From an uncultured Massilia sp. (GTDB lineage: Bacteria > Pseudomonadota > Gammaproteobacteria > Burkholderiales > Burkholderiaceae_D), in contig NZ_CAJYEB010000003.1 in the NCBI RefSeq assembly GCF_913773735.1, positions 1-64,000 of the forward strand: a stretch of 64,000 bases of DNA, written 5' to 3'. Position 1 is the stretch's first letter, and every line of letters begins with the position of its first letter. Positions 1 to 10,830 of this stretch are shown one piece after another. The position numbers and the translations under genes were made by a program. A model generated the notes under the pieces. It was given only the letters and a program-made list of their open reading frames with translations, did no database searches and was not told the DNA's origin.

Positions 1-575
<575 letters not shown>

Positions 576-584
576 TTACCGGGC

Positions 585-1466
585 TTAGCCGCTGATCGCA
601 GCTGCGCCGGACACGATCTCCGAGAGTTCTTTCGTAATCGCCGCCTGGCGGGTCTTGTTGTAGACCAGCTTCAGCTCGCCGATGACGTTGCCCGCGTTGT
701 CGGTCGCGGCCTTCATCGCCACCATGCGCGCCGACTGCTCGGACGCCAGGTTCTCGGCCACCGACTGGTAGATCAGCGCTTCGACGTAGCGCATGAGCAG
801 CTCGTCGATGACGACCTGCGCGTCGGGCTCGTAGATGTAATCCCACGAGTGCGCGCCGCTGTCGGCTTGCAGGTGGCCGGCCGGCAGGGGGAGCAGCTGC
901 TCGACCACCGGTTCCTGGCGCATGGTGTTGATGAACTTGGTGTAGCACAGGTACACCGCGTCCAGCTGACCATCCTGGTAAGCGTCGAGCATGACCTTGA
1001 TCGGGCCGATCAGCTTTTCCAGGTGCGGGGTGTCGCCGATCTGCGTGACACTCGAGACCACCTTCACGCCGATGCGGTTCAGGAAGCCCAGACCCTTGTT
1101 GCCGATTGCAACGACTTCAATGCGATTGCCCGCGGCTTCCAGCTCGCGGGTCTTTTGCGTCACCTGGCGCAGCACGTTGGTGTTCATGCCGCCGCACAGA
1201 CCCTTGTCGGTCGTGACGACGATGAAGCCGACGGCTTTCGCCTTCGTGTCCTTGGCGTTGGCCATGAACGCGTGGGTATATTCCGGGTTCGCGGTGGCGA
1301 GGTTGGCCGTGATGTTGCGGACCTTCTCGCTATAGGGACGGGCGGCGCGCATCCGGTCCTGCGCCTTGCGCATCTTGGACGCGGCGACCATTTCCATCGC
1401 CTTGGTGATCTTCTTCGTATTTTCTACGCTCTTGATCTTGCCACGTATCTCTTTGCCTGCTGCCAT
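585..1466 (-). CDS. atpG: F1F0 ATP synthase subunit gamma
   Basis: Central rotor shaft of F1, transmitting rotation of the c-ring to the alpha/beta hexamer. The 293-residue protein opens [20 protein letters not shown] and keeps the typical coiled-coil N-terminus ([19 protein letters not shown]) and C-terminal helix ([15 protein letters not shown]), with the DKGLCGG motif near residue 88. Length is normal for proteobacteria. It lies between atpA and atpD in the standard operon order, with an AGGAG-type ribosome site just upstream of the ATG at 1466. Confidence 0.98.
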   Translation of the reverse strand: MAAGKEIRGKIKSVENTKKITKAMEMVAASKMRKAQDRMRAARPYSEKVRNITANLATANPEYTHAFMANAKDTKAKAVGFIVVTTDKGLCGGMNTNVLRQVTQKTRELEAAGNRIEVVAIGNKGLGFLNRIGVKVVSSVTQIGDTPHLEKLIGPIKVMLDAYQDGQLDAVYLCYTKFINTMRQEPVVEQLLPLPAGHLQADSGAHSWDYIYEPDAQVVIDELLMRYVEALIYQSVAENLASEQSARMVAMKAATDNAGNVIGELKLVYNKTRQAAITKELSEIVSGAAAISG

Positions 1467-1529
1467 GAGCCCTTACTCCTTGTGAGGACGGGAATCGCTT
1501 CCCGTCCTGCGATCCATCAGAAAGCCGCC

Positions 1530-3065
1530 TTAGAACGACTTCTTGAAGTCGGCGATGGCGGCGGCCAGCGCTGCTTCGCCGTCCTTGTCCAGGGCCTTGA
1601 CCTCGTCGATCTTCGACAGCAGCGCGGCGTGGCTGGACTTCAGGAAGTTGTGCAGGCCCGCTTCGAATTCCAGCACGCGCTTGACTTCGATGTCGTCGAA
1701 ATAGCCCTTGTTGACGGCAAACAGCGATGCGGCCATCAGCGAGATCGGCAGCGGCGAGTACTGCTTCTGCTTCAGCAGTTCGGTTACGCGTGCGCCGCGG
1801 TCCAGCTGCTTGCGGGTCGACTCGTCCAGGTCCGACGCGAACTGCGCGAACGCGGCCAGTTCACGGTACTGCGCCAGGTCGGTACGGATACCGCCGGACA
1901 GGCCCTTGATGACCTTGGTCTGGGCTGCGCCACCGACGCGCGACACCGAGATACCTGCGTTGATCGCCGGACGGATACCGGCGTTGAACAGCGAGGTTTC
2001 CAGGAAGATCTGGCCGTCGGTAATCGAGATGACGTTGGTCGGCACGAAGGCCGAGACGTCGCCCGCTTGCGTTTCGATGATCGGCAGTGCGGTCAGCGAG
2101 CCGGTCTTGCCGGTCACGGCGCCGTTGGTGAAGGCGGACACGTAGTCGGCGTTCACGCGGGCGGCGCGCTCGAGCAGGCGGCTGTGCAGGTAGAACACGT
2201 CGCCCGGGTACGCTTCGCGGCCCGGCGGACGGCGCAGCAGCAGCGAGATCTGGCGGTAGGCGACGGCCTGCTTCGACAGGTCGTCGTACACGATCAGCGC
2301 GTCTTCGCCGCGGTCGCGGAAGTATTCGCCCATCGCGCAGCCCGAGTAGGCCGAGATGTACTGCATCGCTGCCGATTCCGAGGCCGAGGCCGCGACGACG
2401 ATGGTGTACTCCATCGCGCCGTGCTCTTCCAGCGAGCGCACGATGTTCTTGATGGTCGAGGCCTTCTGGCCGATGGCGACGTACACGCAGGTGACGCCCT
2501 GGCCCTTCTGGTTGATGATCGCGTCGACGGCCACGGCCGACTTGCCGGTCTGGCGGTCGCCGATGATCAGTTCGCGCTGGCCGCGGCCGATCGGCACCAT
2601 GGCGTCGATCGACTTGATGCCGGTCTGCAGCGGCTGCGACACGGATTCGCGGGCGATGACGCCCGGGGCGATCTTTTCGATCGGAGCGGTCAGCGCGGTG
2701 GCGACCGGACCCTTGCCGTCGATCGGCTGGCCCAGGGCGTTGACGACGCGGCCGCGCAGTTCCGGACCGACCGGGACTTCCAGGATGCGGCCGGTGGTCT
2801 TGACGGTATCGCCTTCCGAGATGTGCTCGTAGGCGCCCAGGATGACGGCGCCGACCGAGTCGCGCTCGAGGTTCATCGCCAGGCCGAAGGTGTTGCCCGG
2901 GAATTCCAGCATCTCGCCCTGCATCACGTCCGACAGACCATGGATGCGGCAGATACCGTCGGCGACGGAGATCACCGTGCCTTGGTTACGAACATCAGCC
3001 GAACCTTCCAGGCCCTGGATGCGGCTCTTGATCAGTTCGCTGATTTCAGACGAATTAAGTTGCAT
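1530..3065 (-). CDS. atpA: F1F0 ATP synthase subunit alpha
   Basis: Non-catalytic, regulatory nucleotide-binding subunit of the F1 head. The 511-residue protein begins [17 protein letters not shown] and carries the P-loop GDRQTGKS at about residues 169-176 and the conserved VSRVGGAAQ segment that supplies the arginine finger to neighbouring beta subunits. Length matches the family. An AGGAG sequence sits 8-10 bases upstream of the start. It follows atpH by 76 bases and precedes atpG, as expected in the atp operon. Confidence 0.99.
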   Translation of the reverse strand: MQLNSSEISELIKSRIQGLEGSADVRNQGTVISVADGICRIHGLSDVMQGEMLEFPGNTFGLAMNLERDSVGAVILGAYEHISEGDTVKTTGRILEVPVGPELRGRVVNALGQPIDGKGPVATALTAPIEKIAPGVIARESVSQPLQTGIKSIDAMVPIGRGQRELIIGDRQTGKSAVAVDAIINQKGQGVTCVYVAIGQKASTIKNIVRSLEEHGAMEYTIVVAASASESAAMQYISAYSGCAMGEYFRDRGEDALIVYDDLSKQAVAYRQISLLLRRPPGREAYPGDVFYLHSRLLERAARVNADYVSAFTNGAVTGKTGSLTALPIIETQAGDVSAFVPTNVISITDGQIFLETSLFNAGIRPAINAGISVSRVGGAAQTKVIKGLSGGIRTDLAQYRELAAFAQFASDLDESTRKQLDRGARVTELLKQKQYSPLPISLMAASLFAVNKGYFDDIEVKRVLEFEAGLHNFLKSSHAALLSKIDEVKALDKDGEAALAAAIADFKKSF

Positions 3066-3141
3066 GAGTGCTAACTCCTAATAGTTTCTTGATGCGTAGG
3101 GCAAGTGCCGGTGCGTCGCGACGGTGCTTATTCTTCGATCG

Positions 3142-3675
3142 TCAGGCAACCAGCGCGGCATGCATCTGCTGCAGCTTGGCGCGGACCGAGGTATCGAGCA
3201 CTTCGTCGCCGACGACCACGCGCACACCACCGATCAGCGACGGATCCACTGCGACCGTGGGGTTCAGCTTGCGGCCAAATTTCTTTTCCAGCGAGGCGAC
3301 CAGTTGGTTAACCTGGTCGGCCGAAAGGTCGAACGCGCTATGGATGGTCGCGTCGGCGGCGCCAGCCAGTGCGTTCTTGAGCACGGTGAACTGGACGCCG
3401 ATTTCCGGCAGCAGGGCGATGCGGCCGTTTTCGGCCAGCATCGCGATGAAGTTCTTCGCCTCGAGGTTCAGCGGCGACTTGACCAACGACGCAATCGTGT
3501 CGACCAGCTGGTCCTGCGTGACGTGCGGATTGCCGGCGAAGGCCTGCAGGTCCGGGTTGGCGCCGATCTGGGCCAGTTCCCCGACGATGGCCGACCAGGC
3601 CGCCATGTCGCCGTTCTGGGCGACACGGAACAGCGCTTCGGCGTAGGGGCGGGCTACGGTTGCGAGTTCGGCCAT
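3142..3675 (-). CDS. atpH: F1F0 ATP synthase subunit delta
   Basis: Delta (OSCP-type) subunit, which clamps the peripheral b stalk to the top of F1. The 177-residue protein starts [16 protein letters not shown], the typical delta N-terminus, and ends with the conserved block [20 protein letters not shown]. The open frame extends upstream to 4074, but that part is antisense-like low-complexity sequence overlapping atpF; the ATG at 3675, two bases after the atpF stop, is clearly the real start and suggests coupled translation with atpF. Confidence 0.97.
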   Translation of the reverse strand: MAELATVARPYAEALFRVAQNGDMAAWSAIVGELAQIGANPDLQAFAGNPHVTQDQLVDTIASLVKSPLNLEAKNFIAMLAENGRIALLPEIGVQFTVLKNALAGAADATIHSAFDLSADQVNQLVASLEKKFGRKLNPTVAVDPSLIGGVRVVVGDEVLDTSVRAKLQQMHAALVA

Positions 3676-3677
3676 GA

Positions 3678-4148
3678 TCAGAGCTCGGTCGACAGACGGT
3701 TCAGCAGGTCGGCGTGGGCCGCTGCATTGACTTCGCGCTTCAGGATCTGCTCTGCGCCGGCGACGGCGAGGGTAGCGACCTGGCCGCGCAGTTCTTCGCG
3801 CGCGCGGGTAATCTGTTGCTCGGCATCGGCACGGGCAGCCTCGATGATGCGGGCGGCTTCGACGGTCGCCTGTTGCTTGGCTTCGTCGATGATGGCCTGG
3901 GCACGCTTCTCGGCGTCGGCGATGCGCTTGGTGCTCTCGTCGCGGGTGGCGGACAGTTCGGCGGCGATGCGCTTTTCGGCAGCGGCCATTTCGGCCTTGC
4001 CGCGGTCGGCGGCGGCCAGGCCGTTCGCGATCCTCTGGGCGCGCTCGTCGAGCGCTTTCATCACCGGCGGCCACACGAATTTCATGGTGACGAATGCCAG
4101 GATGAAGAAGACCACGAACTGGGCAAACAGGGTTGCATTCAAGTTCAC
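3678..4148 (-). CDS. atpF: F1F0 ATP synthase subunit b
   Basis: Peripheral stalk subunit that holds F1 static against the membrane sector. The 156-residue protein has one N-terminal membrane helix (residues about 5-27, [19 protein letters not shown]) followed by a long charged, alanine-rich coiled coil. Length equals the usual 156 residues of proteobacterial AtpF. It sits between atpE and atpH in the operon, 80 bases after atpE. Confidence 0.98.
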   Translation of the reverse strand: MNLNATLFAQFVVFFILAFVTMKFVWPPVMKALDERAQRIANGLAAADRGKAEMAAAEKRIAAELSATRDESTKRIADAEKRAQAIIDEAKQQATVEAARIIEAARADAEQQITRAREELRGQVATLAVAGAEQILKREVNAAAHADLLNRLSTEL

Positions 4149-4228
4149 GGTAGATTCCTTCTCAGAAAAACGGATGCCGAACCAAGGAAGGTTCGGCGCT
4201 TGGAAGCACGATGTCTATCGTGGGAATC

Positions 4229-4501
<273 letters not shown>

Positions 4502-4559
4502 CTAGAAAATTACAACTTCTTTACTACCACTATCTTGGTCGTTCTTGCGATCGCGCCGA

Positions 4560-5393
4560 TCAGTGGCCTTCATGGGCCTGACCGATGTACACCAGCGTCA
4601 GCATCATGAAGATGAATGCCTGCAGGACCACGATCAGGATGTGGAAGATTGCCCAGATCGAACCCGCAATGACGTGGCCGACGAAGCCGAACACGGTTGC
4701 AGTGGAGCCGAGCAGTGCAATCAACAGGAACAGCAGCTCACCGGCGTACATATTGCCGAACAGTCGCATGCCCAGCGACACGGTTTTTGCTGCGTATTCG
4801 ATGAGGTTCAACAGGAAGTTGAACGGCGCCATGTAGATGCCAAACGGTGCTGCGAACAATTCGTGGATCCAGCCGCCCAGGCCCTTGATCTTGATGCTGT
4901 AGTAGATCATCAGCGCCAGCACGCCGAGGGCCATGCCCAGGGTGCCGTTCAGGTCGGCGGTCGGGACGACGCGGAAGTGCGGCTCGCCCATGCCCAGTGC
5001 GCGGAAGATGCCGGCGAACAGGTCGACCGGCAGGAAGTCCATCGCATTCATGAAGGTGACCCAGATGAACACGGTCAGCGCCAGCGGGGCGATGAAGGTG
5101 CGGTCGCCGTGCACGATCGACTTCGACTGGTCTTCGACCATTTCGACGACGGCCTCGATGGCGGCCTGGAAGCGGCCCGGCACGCCCGACGTGGCGCGGC
5201 GCGCGGCCAGCCACATGACGAACACGGCCAGGATGCCCATCACCGACGACCACAGGACGGTGTCCAGGTTGATGATCGAAAAGTCGACCACGAAGGTCTG
5301 GTGACCGCTGGCCAGGTGGCCGAGGTGGTGCTGGATGTACTCCGATGCGTTTGGAGCGTGCTGCGCTGCGCCTTCTACGGTTGGACTCGTCAT
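4560..5393 (-). CDS. atpB: F1F0 ATP synthase subunit a
   Basis: Membrane stator subunit with the two proton half-channels, facing the c-ring. The 277-residue protein has several hydrophobic helices and the essential arginine in [15 protein letters not shown] (about residue 205 onward). The N-terminal His-rich stretch ([16 protein letters not shown]) is typical of betaproteobacterial AtpB. The start is two bases from the atpI stop, so the two genes are probably translationally linked. Confidence 0.98.
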   Translation of the reverse strand: MTSPTVEGAAQHAPNASEYIQHHLGHLASGHQTFVVDFSIINLDTVLWSSVMGILAVFVMWLAARRATSGVPGRFQAAIEAVVEMVEDQSKSIVHGDRTFIAPLALTVFIWVTFMNAMDFLPVDLFAGIFRALGMGEPHFRVVPTADLNGTLGMALGVLALMIYYSIKIKGLGGWIHELFAAPFGIYMAPFNFLLNLIEYAAKTVSLGMRLFGNMYAGELLFLLIALLGSTATVFGFVGHVIAGSIWAIFHILIVVLQAFIFMMLTLVYIGQAHEGH

Positions 5394-5395
5394 TG

Positions 5396-5734
5396 TCAGT
5401 GCCTAAATAATAAAATGATGTAACTTTTTAGCGCCACGATGAAACCGACCAGCAGCGCCAGCCAGTTCAGATCGTGGTACAGCCGCGCCGTTGCGAGCAA
5501 CAGCGCCAGCGTTAAAGCAATCTTTACAAATTCCCAGATGAAAAATGTGGCGGGGTTTGCTCCGCCCATTTTTTGTGAACTGGCAAACAGGCGAACAGCC
5601 ATGACGCCATTGGGCACGACACAACACAACCCGCCAAGTACCGCCGAAAACATCGCAGACCATCCCCCCAGCAGTCCGGCGATCAGGCCGGCCACAAGTG
5701 TTGCCAGGAGTTGCAGGGAGACCAAGCGCAGCAT
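5396..5734 (-). CDS. atpI: ATP synthase subunit I (assembly factor)
   Basis: Small four-helix membrane protein, first gene of the operon. In other bacteria AtpI helps assemble the c-ring and is not part of the finished enzyme. The 112-residue protein is almost entirely hydrophobic ([30 protein letters not shown]). AtpI is poorly conserved, so the call rests on its size, hydrophobicity and position directly ahead of atpB. The start at 5734 is about 60 bases downstream of a strong promoter. Confidence 0.93.
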   Translation of the reverse strand: MLRLVSLQLLATLVAGLIAGLLGGWSAMFSAVLGGLCCVVPNGVMAVRLFASSQKMGGANPATFFIWEFVKIALTLALLLATARLYHDLNWLALLVGFIVALKSYIILLFRH

Positions 5735-5803
5735 TGTTATTGTTCTTTCGCGCTAGCCGTGATGGAACCGAGTTACGGTATGGTAATTACATGAATCAGC
5801 GGG

Positions 5804-5833
5804 ATTATAAAGGTTTATCGAATGCATAGTCAA
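5804..5833 (-). promoter_or_regulatory. Sigma-70 promoter of the atp operon
   Basis: On the minus strand a -35 box TTGACT (5828-5833) and a -10 box TATAAT (5804-5809) are separated by 18 bases, close to the sigma-70 consensus. Transcription would begin near 5797, about 60 bases upstream of atpI, and no other credible promoter is visible before the operon. Confidence 0.8.
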
Positions 5834-6224
5834 ACTGTTCCGACCCGTGATGAGGGCGTTTGCGATGTAAAAACGACAAAGAAAAATCGGCTGAATTTGT
5901 TAAATTTCCTACGTTTTTGACGTCGGTTTTGTCCTATTCCGCCTGTAAACGCTGGCGTTCTGCCATTCGCGGGCGTCGATCGAAGGAAACTTGGGATAAC
6001 GTCGCGTGATAACGACAGTGCACCGTGGAGGTGAGGAATCACTTTCCTTTTCGGTGCGGATATGCTTGATGTCGGTGCGCAGCGGCAACACGCCGGCGGC
6101 CGTCGACGCGGCGACCGGCGTCGTGTGAGCGCCCACCAACTGCCCGGCGCGTGCTGCGCCGGCGATACGCCATCGCGCGCGGGGCGGGTGTCCGCGCGCG
6201 CCATGCACTAGAGGGAACCGCGCT
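5834..6224. other. Intergenic stretch between parB and the atp promoter
   Basis: About 390 bases with no convincing gene. The half next to the atp promoter (5834-5945) is AT-rich with several A/T runs, such as an upstream activating region might have; the rest has ordinary GC content. Open frames here are short, start far from any ribosome site and resemble no known family. Confidence 0.6.
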
Positions 6225-6252
6225 GCGCCTGCGCGCTCAGGCGCGCAGGCGC
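6225..6252 (-). terminator. Perfect 12-bp hairpin over the parB stop codon
   Basis: GCGCCTGCGCGC (6225-6236) and GCGCGCAGGCGC (6241-6252) are exact complements around the four-base loop TCAG, which contains the parB stop codon. There is no T run after it on the minus strand, so it is not a classical intrinsic terminator; it may slow ribosomes, stabilise the mRNA end or aid factor-dependent termination. Confidence 0.45.
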
Positions 6253-7118
6253 GCCAGCACGCTGTCGAGGATGTCGAGATCGGCGAAGTCGATGATCATC
6301 TGCCCGCCGCCCCTGGCGCCCATCTTGAACACGACCGGGGTCGCCAGCCGGTCGGACAGTTCCTCTTCCAGCCGGACGATGTCGCCCGACTTGTCCTTCT
6401 GGCGCCTGGCGGCCGCCGGCGCGTCCTGCTCTTCCAGTGCGCGCGCCACCACCTTCTCGGTCTCGCGCACCGACAGGCGCTTGGCGATCACCTGGTTCGC
6501 CAGCGCGATCTGGCTGGCGGCGTCGACCGCCAGCAGCGCGCGGGCGTGGCCCATGTCGATGTCGCCGGCCATCAGCATCGTCTGCACCGGCTGGGCCAGG
6601 TTCACCAGGCGCAGCAGGTTCGAGACGGCGCTGCGCGAGCGGCCGACGGCGCCGGCCGCCTGTTCGTGGGTGAAACCGAATTCGGCGATCAGGCGCGCGA
6701 TGCCCTGCGCCTCTTCGAGGGGATTGAGGTCCTCGCGCTGGATGTTCTCGATCAGCGCCATCGCGGCGGCGTTCTGGTCGTCCACGTCGCGCACCAGCAC
6801 CGGGATCTCGTCCAGTCCCGCCAGCTGGGCCGCGCGGAAGCGCCGTTCGCCGGCGATGATCTCGTAGCGCGCGTCCCCTGCCCCGTCGATCGGCCGCACC
6901 AGTACCGGCTGCATGATGCCCTGGGTCTTGATCGACGCGGCCAGCTCGGCCAGCGAGCCGTCGTCCATGCGCGTGCGCGGCTGGTACTTGCCGGCCTGCA
7001 CCTGATTCACCTTCAGCGTCGACGGCGCGCCGGACGGCGCCGCCGGCGTGTCGTCGGACGTCGCGCCGAGCAGCGCGTCGAGGCCACGGCCGAGCCCCTT
7101 GAGTTTCTTGGTTGCCAT
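6237..7118 (-). CDS. parB: Chromosome partitioning protein ParB
   Basis: Centromere-binding CTPase that loads at parS sites, spreads on DNA and recruits ParA and condensin near the origin. The 293-residue protein starts MATKKLKGLGRGLDALLG, the usual ParA-interacting N-terminus. It carries the CTP-binding motifs GERRFRAA and ENIQREDLNPLEEA, a central helix-turn-helix (AAGAVGRSRSAVSNLLRL) and a C-terminal dimer domain. It follows parA by 19 bases. Two parS sites lie at 10717 and 11884. Confidence 0.98.
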   Translation of the reverse strand: MATKKLKGLGRGLDALLGATSDDTPAAPSGAPSTLKVNQVQAGKYQPRTRMDDGSLAELAASIKTQGIMQPVLVRPIDGAGDARYEIIAGERRFRAAQLAGLDEIPVLVRDVDDQNAAAMALIENIQREDLNPLEEAQGIARLIAEFGFTHEQAAGAVGRSRSAVSNLLRLVNLAQPVQTMLMAGDIDMGHARALLAVDAASQIALANQVIAKRLSVRETEKVVARALEEQDAPAAARRQKDKSGDIVRLEEELSDRLATPVVFKMGARGGGQMIIDFADLDILDSVLARLRA

Positions 7119-7137
7119 GATGTCTGCTGTCTTCTCT

Positions 7138-7908
7138 TTATAGGGTCTTGATGCGCTCGACCATCTCGGCGCCGAAGGCGATGTACGCCTGGGCGCCCTT
7201 GGACGAGGGATCGAACACCACGCCGGGGATGCCGTAGGACGGCGCTTCCGCCAGCCGCACGTTGCGCGGGATGATGGTCTTGAACACCTTGTCGCCGAAA
7301 TGCTGCTCGAGCTGGCCCGAGACCTGCTGCGACAGCGTCATGCGCGGATCGAACATCACGCGCAGCAGGCCGATGATGCGCAGGTCGTGGTTCAGGTTGG
7401 CGTGCACCTTCTTGATCGTGTTGACCAGGTCGGACAGGCCCTCAAGCGCATAGTATTCGCACTGCATCGGGATGATGACCCCGTGCGCCGACACCAGCCC
7501 GTTCAGGGTCAGCATCGACAGCGCCGGCGGGCAGTCGATCAGGATGAAGTCGTAGTCGGCGTCCACCTTGGCCAGCGCGTCCTTCAGGCGCCGCTCGCGG
7601 TTTTCCAGCTCGACCATCTCGACCTCGGCGCCGGCCAGCTCGCGGTTGGCCGGCAGCACGTCGAAGCGCCCGGCCTCGCTGCGCAGGCGGCTGCCCTGGA
7701 CGTCGGCTTCACCCAGCAGCACCTCGTAGATCGACGAGGTCAGCCCGGCCTTGTTGATGCCGGCGCCCATGGTGGCGTTGCCCTGCGGGTCGAGGTCGAC
7801 CAGCAGCACGCGCTGGTCCAGCTTGGCCAGTCCCGCCGACAGGTTGACGCTGGTGGTGGTCTTGCCCACCCCGCCCTTCTGGTTAGCTACGCAAAATATT
7901 TTCGCCAT
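7138..7908 (-). CDS. parA: Chromosome partitioning ATPase ParA (Soj)
   Basis: Deviant-Walker ATPase that binds nucleoid DNA and pulls ParB-parS complexes, so separating new origins. The 256-residue protein has the Walker A motif KGGVGKTT at residues 11-18, the A-prime box LLVDLDPQGNATMG and Walker B FILIDCPP. It has no N-terminal helix-turn-helix extension, as is typical of chromosomal ParA. An AT-rich block of inverted repeats lies in the 135 bases between it and rsmG. Confidence 0.98.
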   Translation of the reverse strand: MAKIFCVANQKGGVGKTTTSVNLSAGLAKLDQRVLLVDLDPQGNATMGAGINKAGLTSSIYEVLLGEADVQGSRLRSEAGRFDVLPANRELAGAEVEMVELENRERRLKDALAKVDADYDFILIDCPPALSMLTLNGLVSAHGVIIPMQCEYYALEGLSDLVNTIKKVHANLNHDLRIIGLLRVMFDPRMTLSQQVSGQLEQHFGDKVFKTIIPRNVRLAEAPSYGIPGVVFDPSSKGAQAYIAFGAEMVERIKTL

Positions 7909-7952
7909 GCAGTATCTTGTTCCTTGGCGGCATAAATCAACATACCATTAAT

Positions 7953-8009
7953 ATCGTTAAAACGATTTATATCGTTCATACGGTATTAACGATACTAATC
8001 GTTTATACC
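7953..8009. promoter_or_regulatory. Inverted ATCGTT/AACGAT repeats upstream of parA
   Basis: Five copies of ATCGTT or its complement AACGAT lie at 7953, 7961, 7971, 7988 and 7998 in a very AT-rich stretch of a GC-rich genome. The last two are the core of a 28-base palindrome (7982-8009) whose arms GGTATTAACGAT and ATCGTTTATACC match at 11 of 12 positions. The place, between rsmG and parA, suggests an operator or promoter region for parAB; the binding protein is unknown. Confidence 0.5.
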
Positions 8010-8043
8010 ATTTACATGGTTGATCGGATTTTCGACGCCGGCC

Positions 8044-8697
8044 TCACGGCGCCGGCTCGACGAATACCAGGTGGCGTTCCGCGCCCAGCCTGGGCACCTG
8101 CAGCGGCTGCACCCCGCTCACGCGCCAGCTGGCCGGCACCCGCTCCTGCTCCTCCCTGGGCGCCGTGCCCTTGAGCGCGATGTAGCGCCCGCCCGGTGCC
8201 AGCAGGTGATGCGACCAGTCGATGAAATCGGACAGGTCGGCGAAGGCGCGCGAGGTAATGACGTCGAACCTGGCGCCCTCTTCCTTTTGCAGGTCCTGCA
8301 CCTTCATCGTGTGGACGGTGGCGTTCGCCAGGCCGAGTTGCGCCTTCACCTGGGTGAGGAACGCCGTCTTCTTGTGCACGGTGTCGATCATCGACACGGC
8401 CATGTCCGGCCTGACGATGGCCAGCACGATGCCGGGCAGGCCGCCACCGGAACCGACGTCCAGCACGTTCTTCGCGCCGGCGAACGCCGGCACGGCCGCC
8501 AGCGAATCGAGCAGGTGGTGGGTCACCATCTGCATCGGGTCGCGCAGCGACGTCAGGTTGTACACGCTGTTCCACTTGAACATCAGCGCCAGGTAATCCA
8601 GCAGTCGTTCCTGCTGGGCCGGCGTCACGTCCAGTGCCATCTCCTTGACGCCGTCGGCCAGTACCTGGCCCAGCGCGGCGCGGTCGAAATGCTTCAT
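8044..8697 (-). CDS. rsmG: 16S rRNA (guanine-N7) methyltransferase RsmG
   Basis: Methylates the N7 of G527 (E. coli numbering) of 16S rRNA using S-adenosylmethionine. The 217-residue protein contains the SAM-binding loop [13 protein letters not shown] at about residues 78-90 and the conserved ITSRAFADL block. The frame is open far upstream inside mnmG; the chosen ATG at 8697 overlaps the mnmG stop as ATGA, a sign of coupled translation, and gives the normal family length. Confidence 0.97.
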   Translation of the reverse strand: MKHFDRAALGQVLADGVKEMALDVTPAQQERLLDYLALMFKWNSVYNLTSLRDPMQMVTHHLLDSLAAVPAFAGAKNVLDVGSGGGLPGIVLAIVRPDMAVSMIDTVHKKTAFLTQVKAQLGLANATVHTMKVQDLQKEEGARFDVITSRAFADLSDFIDWSHHLLAPGGRYIALKGTAPREEQERVPASWRVSGVQPLQVPRLGAERHLVFVEPAP

Positions 8698-10628
8698 GCT
8701 GCGGATTCCTCGTTCGACACGCTGGCAAAGCCCTTGGCGCCGCGCTTCTTCAGGTGCACCAGCAGCAGCGAGATCGCCGCCGGGGTCACGCCGGAAATGC
8801 GCGATGCCTGGCCCAGCGTTTCCGGCCGTTGCTTGTCCAGCTTCTGGCGCACCTCGATCGACAGCGCCGCGATGTCCAGGTAGTCCAGGTTTTCCGGCAG
8901 CTTCAGGTTTTCGTAGTGGTCGTGGCGTTCCACCTCGCGCGCCTGGCGGTCGATGTAGCCCGAATATTTCAGCTGGATCTCGACCTGTTCCTTGACGGCC
9001 GGATCCTCGATGCCGGGGCCGGCCAGTTGCTGGCCGTCGGTGCCGGTCAGCGTGACCAGCTTGTCGTATTCGACGCCCGGACGGCGCAGCAGGTCGGCCA
9101 GGTTGTATTCGCGCTCGATGGCCTGGCCGATCACGCGTTCGGATTCGGCCGCCGCCAGGATGCGCGGATTGACCCAGGTCGACCGCAGGCGTTCCAGCTC
9201 GCGCGCGACGGCCTCGCGCTTGCGCTCGAACGCGTCCCATTGCACGTCGCCGACGACGCCCAGCTTGCGGCCGATTTCCGTCAGGCGCATGTCGGCATTG
9301 TCTTCGCGCAGGCTCAGGCGGTACTCGGCGCGGCTGGTGAACATCCGGTACGGTTCGGCCACGCCCTGCGTGGTGAGGTCGTCGACCAGCACGCCGAGAT
9401 AGGCTTCCGAGCGGCCCGGGGCCCAGGCCTCGCGGCCCTGGGTCTGCAGCGCCGCGTTGATGCCGGCGAGCATGCCCTGCGCCGCCGCTTCTTCGTAGCC
9501 GGTGGTGCCGTTGATCTGGCCGGCGAAGAACAGCCCGCCGATCGCCTTGGTTTCCAGCGAGGCCTTCAGGCCGCGCGGGTCGAAGTAATCGTATTCGATC
9601 GCATAGCCGGGACGCAGGATGAAGGCGTTTTCCAGGCCCTTCATCGAGCGCACCAGCGCCAGCTGCACGTCGAACGGCAGGCTGGTCGAGATCCCGTTCG
9701 GGTAGAACTCGTTGGTGGTCAAGCCTTCCGGCTCGAGGAAGATCTGGTGCGACTCCTTCGACGCGAAGCGGTGGATCTTGTCCTCGATCGATGGGCAGTA
9801 GCGCGGGCCGACGCCCTCGATCACGCCGGTGTACATCGGGCTGCGGTCCAGGCCGTTGCGGATGATGTCGTGCGTCTGCGCATTCGTGTGCGTCACCCAG
9901 CACGGCACCTGCTTCGGGTGCATCGCGGCATTACCCATATAGGAAAACACCGGGACCGGGTCGAGGTCGCCCGGCTGCTCGGTCATCGCCGAGAAGTCGA
10001 TGCTGCGGCCATCGATGCGCGGCGGCGTGCCGGTCTTCAGGCGGCCCTGCGGCAGCTTGAGTTCCTTCAGGCGGCTCGACAGCGACAGCGCCGGCGGATC
10101 GCCCGCGCGGCCGCCCGCGTAATTCTGCAGGCCGACGTGGATCTTCCCGTCGAGGAAGGTACCGGCGGTCAGCACGACGGCGCGCGCGCGAAAGCGCAGG
10201 CCGACCTGGGTCACGGCGCCGACGACGCGGTCGCCCTCGACCATCAGGTCGTCGACGGCCTGCTGGAACAGCCACAGGTTCGGCTGGTTTTCCAGGCGCG
10301 CGCGGATCGCCGCCTTGTACAGGACGCGGTCGGCCTGGGCACGGGTGGCGCGCACGGCTGGTCCCTTGGACGAGTTCAGGATGCGGAACTGGATACCGGC
10401 CTCGTCGGTGGCGATCGCCATCGCGCCGCCCATGGCGTCGACTTCCTTCACCAGGTGGCCCTTGCCGATGCCGCCGATCGACGGGTTGCAGGACATCGCG
10501 CCCAGGGTTTCGATATTGTGCGTGAGCAACAGAGTCTTCTGGCCCATGCGTGCGGACGCGAGTGCCGCTTCGGTGCCGGCATGGCCGCCGCCAACGACGA
10601 TCACGTCGAATTCTGTCGGAAATAGCAT
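8694..10628 (-). CDS. mnmG: tRNA uridine-5-carboxymethylaminomethyl modification enzyme MnmG (GidA)
   Basis: FAD-dependent enzyme that works with MnmE to modify the wobble uridine of several tRNAs. The 644-residue protein has the dinucleotide fold GGGHAG at residues 13-18, the family signature around [12 protein letters not shown] and the C-terminal [10 protein letters not shown] block. An upstream start at 10724 is possible, but [15 protein letters not shown] at 10628 matches the family N-terminus. It heads the rsmG-parA-parB run, the arrangement commonly found near bacterial origins. Confidence 0.97.
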   Translation of the reverse strand: MLFPTEFDVIVVGGGHAGTEAALASARMGQKTLLLTHNIETLGAMSCNPSIGGIGKGHLVKEVDAMGGAMAIATDEAGIQFRILNSSKGPAVRATRAQADRVLYKAAIRARLENQPNLWLFQQAVDDLMVEGDRVVGAVTQVGLRFRARAVVLTAGTFLDGKIHVGLQNYAGGRAGDPPALSLSSRLKELKLPQGRLKTGTPPRIDGRSIDFSAMTEQPGDLDPVPVFSYMGNAAMHPKQVPCWVTHTNAQTHDIIRNGLDRSPMYTGVIEGVGPRYCPSIEDKIHRFASKESHQIFLEPEGLTTNEFYPNGISTSLPFDVQLALVRSMKGLENAFILRPGYAIEYDYFDPRGLKASLETKAIGGLFFAGQINGTTGYEEAAAQGMLAGINAALQTQGREAWAPGRSEAYLGVLVDDLTTQGVAEPYRMFTSRAEYRLSLREDNADMRLTEIGRKLGVVGDVQWDAFERKREAVARELERLRSTWVNPRILAAAESERVIGQAIEREYNLADLLRRPGVEYDKLVTLTGTDGQQLAGPGIEDPAVKEQVEIQLKYSGYIDRQAREVERHDHYENLKLPENLDYLDIAALSIEVRQKLDKQRPETLGQASRISGVTPAAISLLLVHLKKRGAKGFASVSNEESAA

Positions 10629-10716
10629 GATGGAGTGTAGTGCGAGGAGAGTTAAGCGTGGATTATAGATTCTTTTTTCCGTGCGGCTCGAAAGCGGTTC
10701 GGAAAACGACAGATTT

Positions 10717-10732
10717 TGTTTCACGTGAAACC
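10717..10732. promoter_or_regulatory. parS site (one mismatch in the palindrome)
   Basis: TGTTTCACGTGAAACC matches the bacterial parS consensus at 15 of 16 bases. It lies upstream of mnmG, about 2.8 kb from parA, where ParB would load. Confidence 0.92.
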
Positions 10733-10830
10733 GTCATACGCGACGTTTGCCGCGCACGCCAGCGCGGCGCGCACGGAAGCCGGCAAGTCATCATGCTAAG
10801 CTGCCATCTCCTCCATTACCCCGTTCGCCC

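Noticed and set aside
5830-6208. Two short minus-strand frames between parB and the atp promoter
   Set aside because: They overlap one another in different frames, lack ribosome sites and resemble no protein family.
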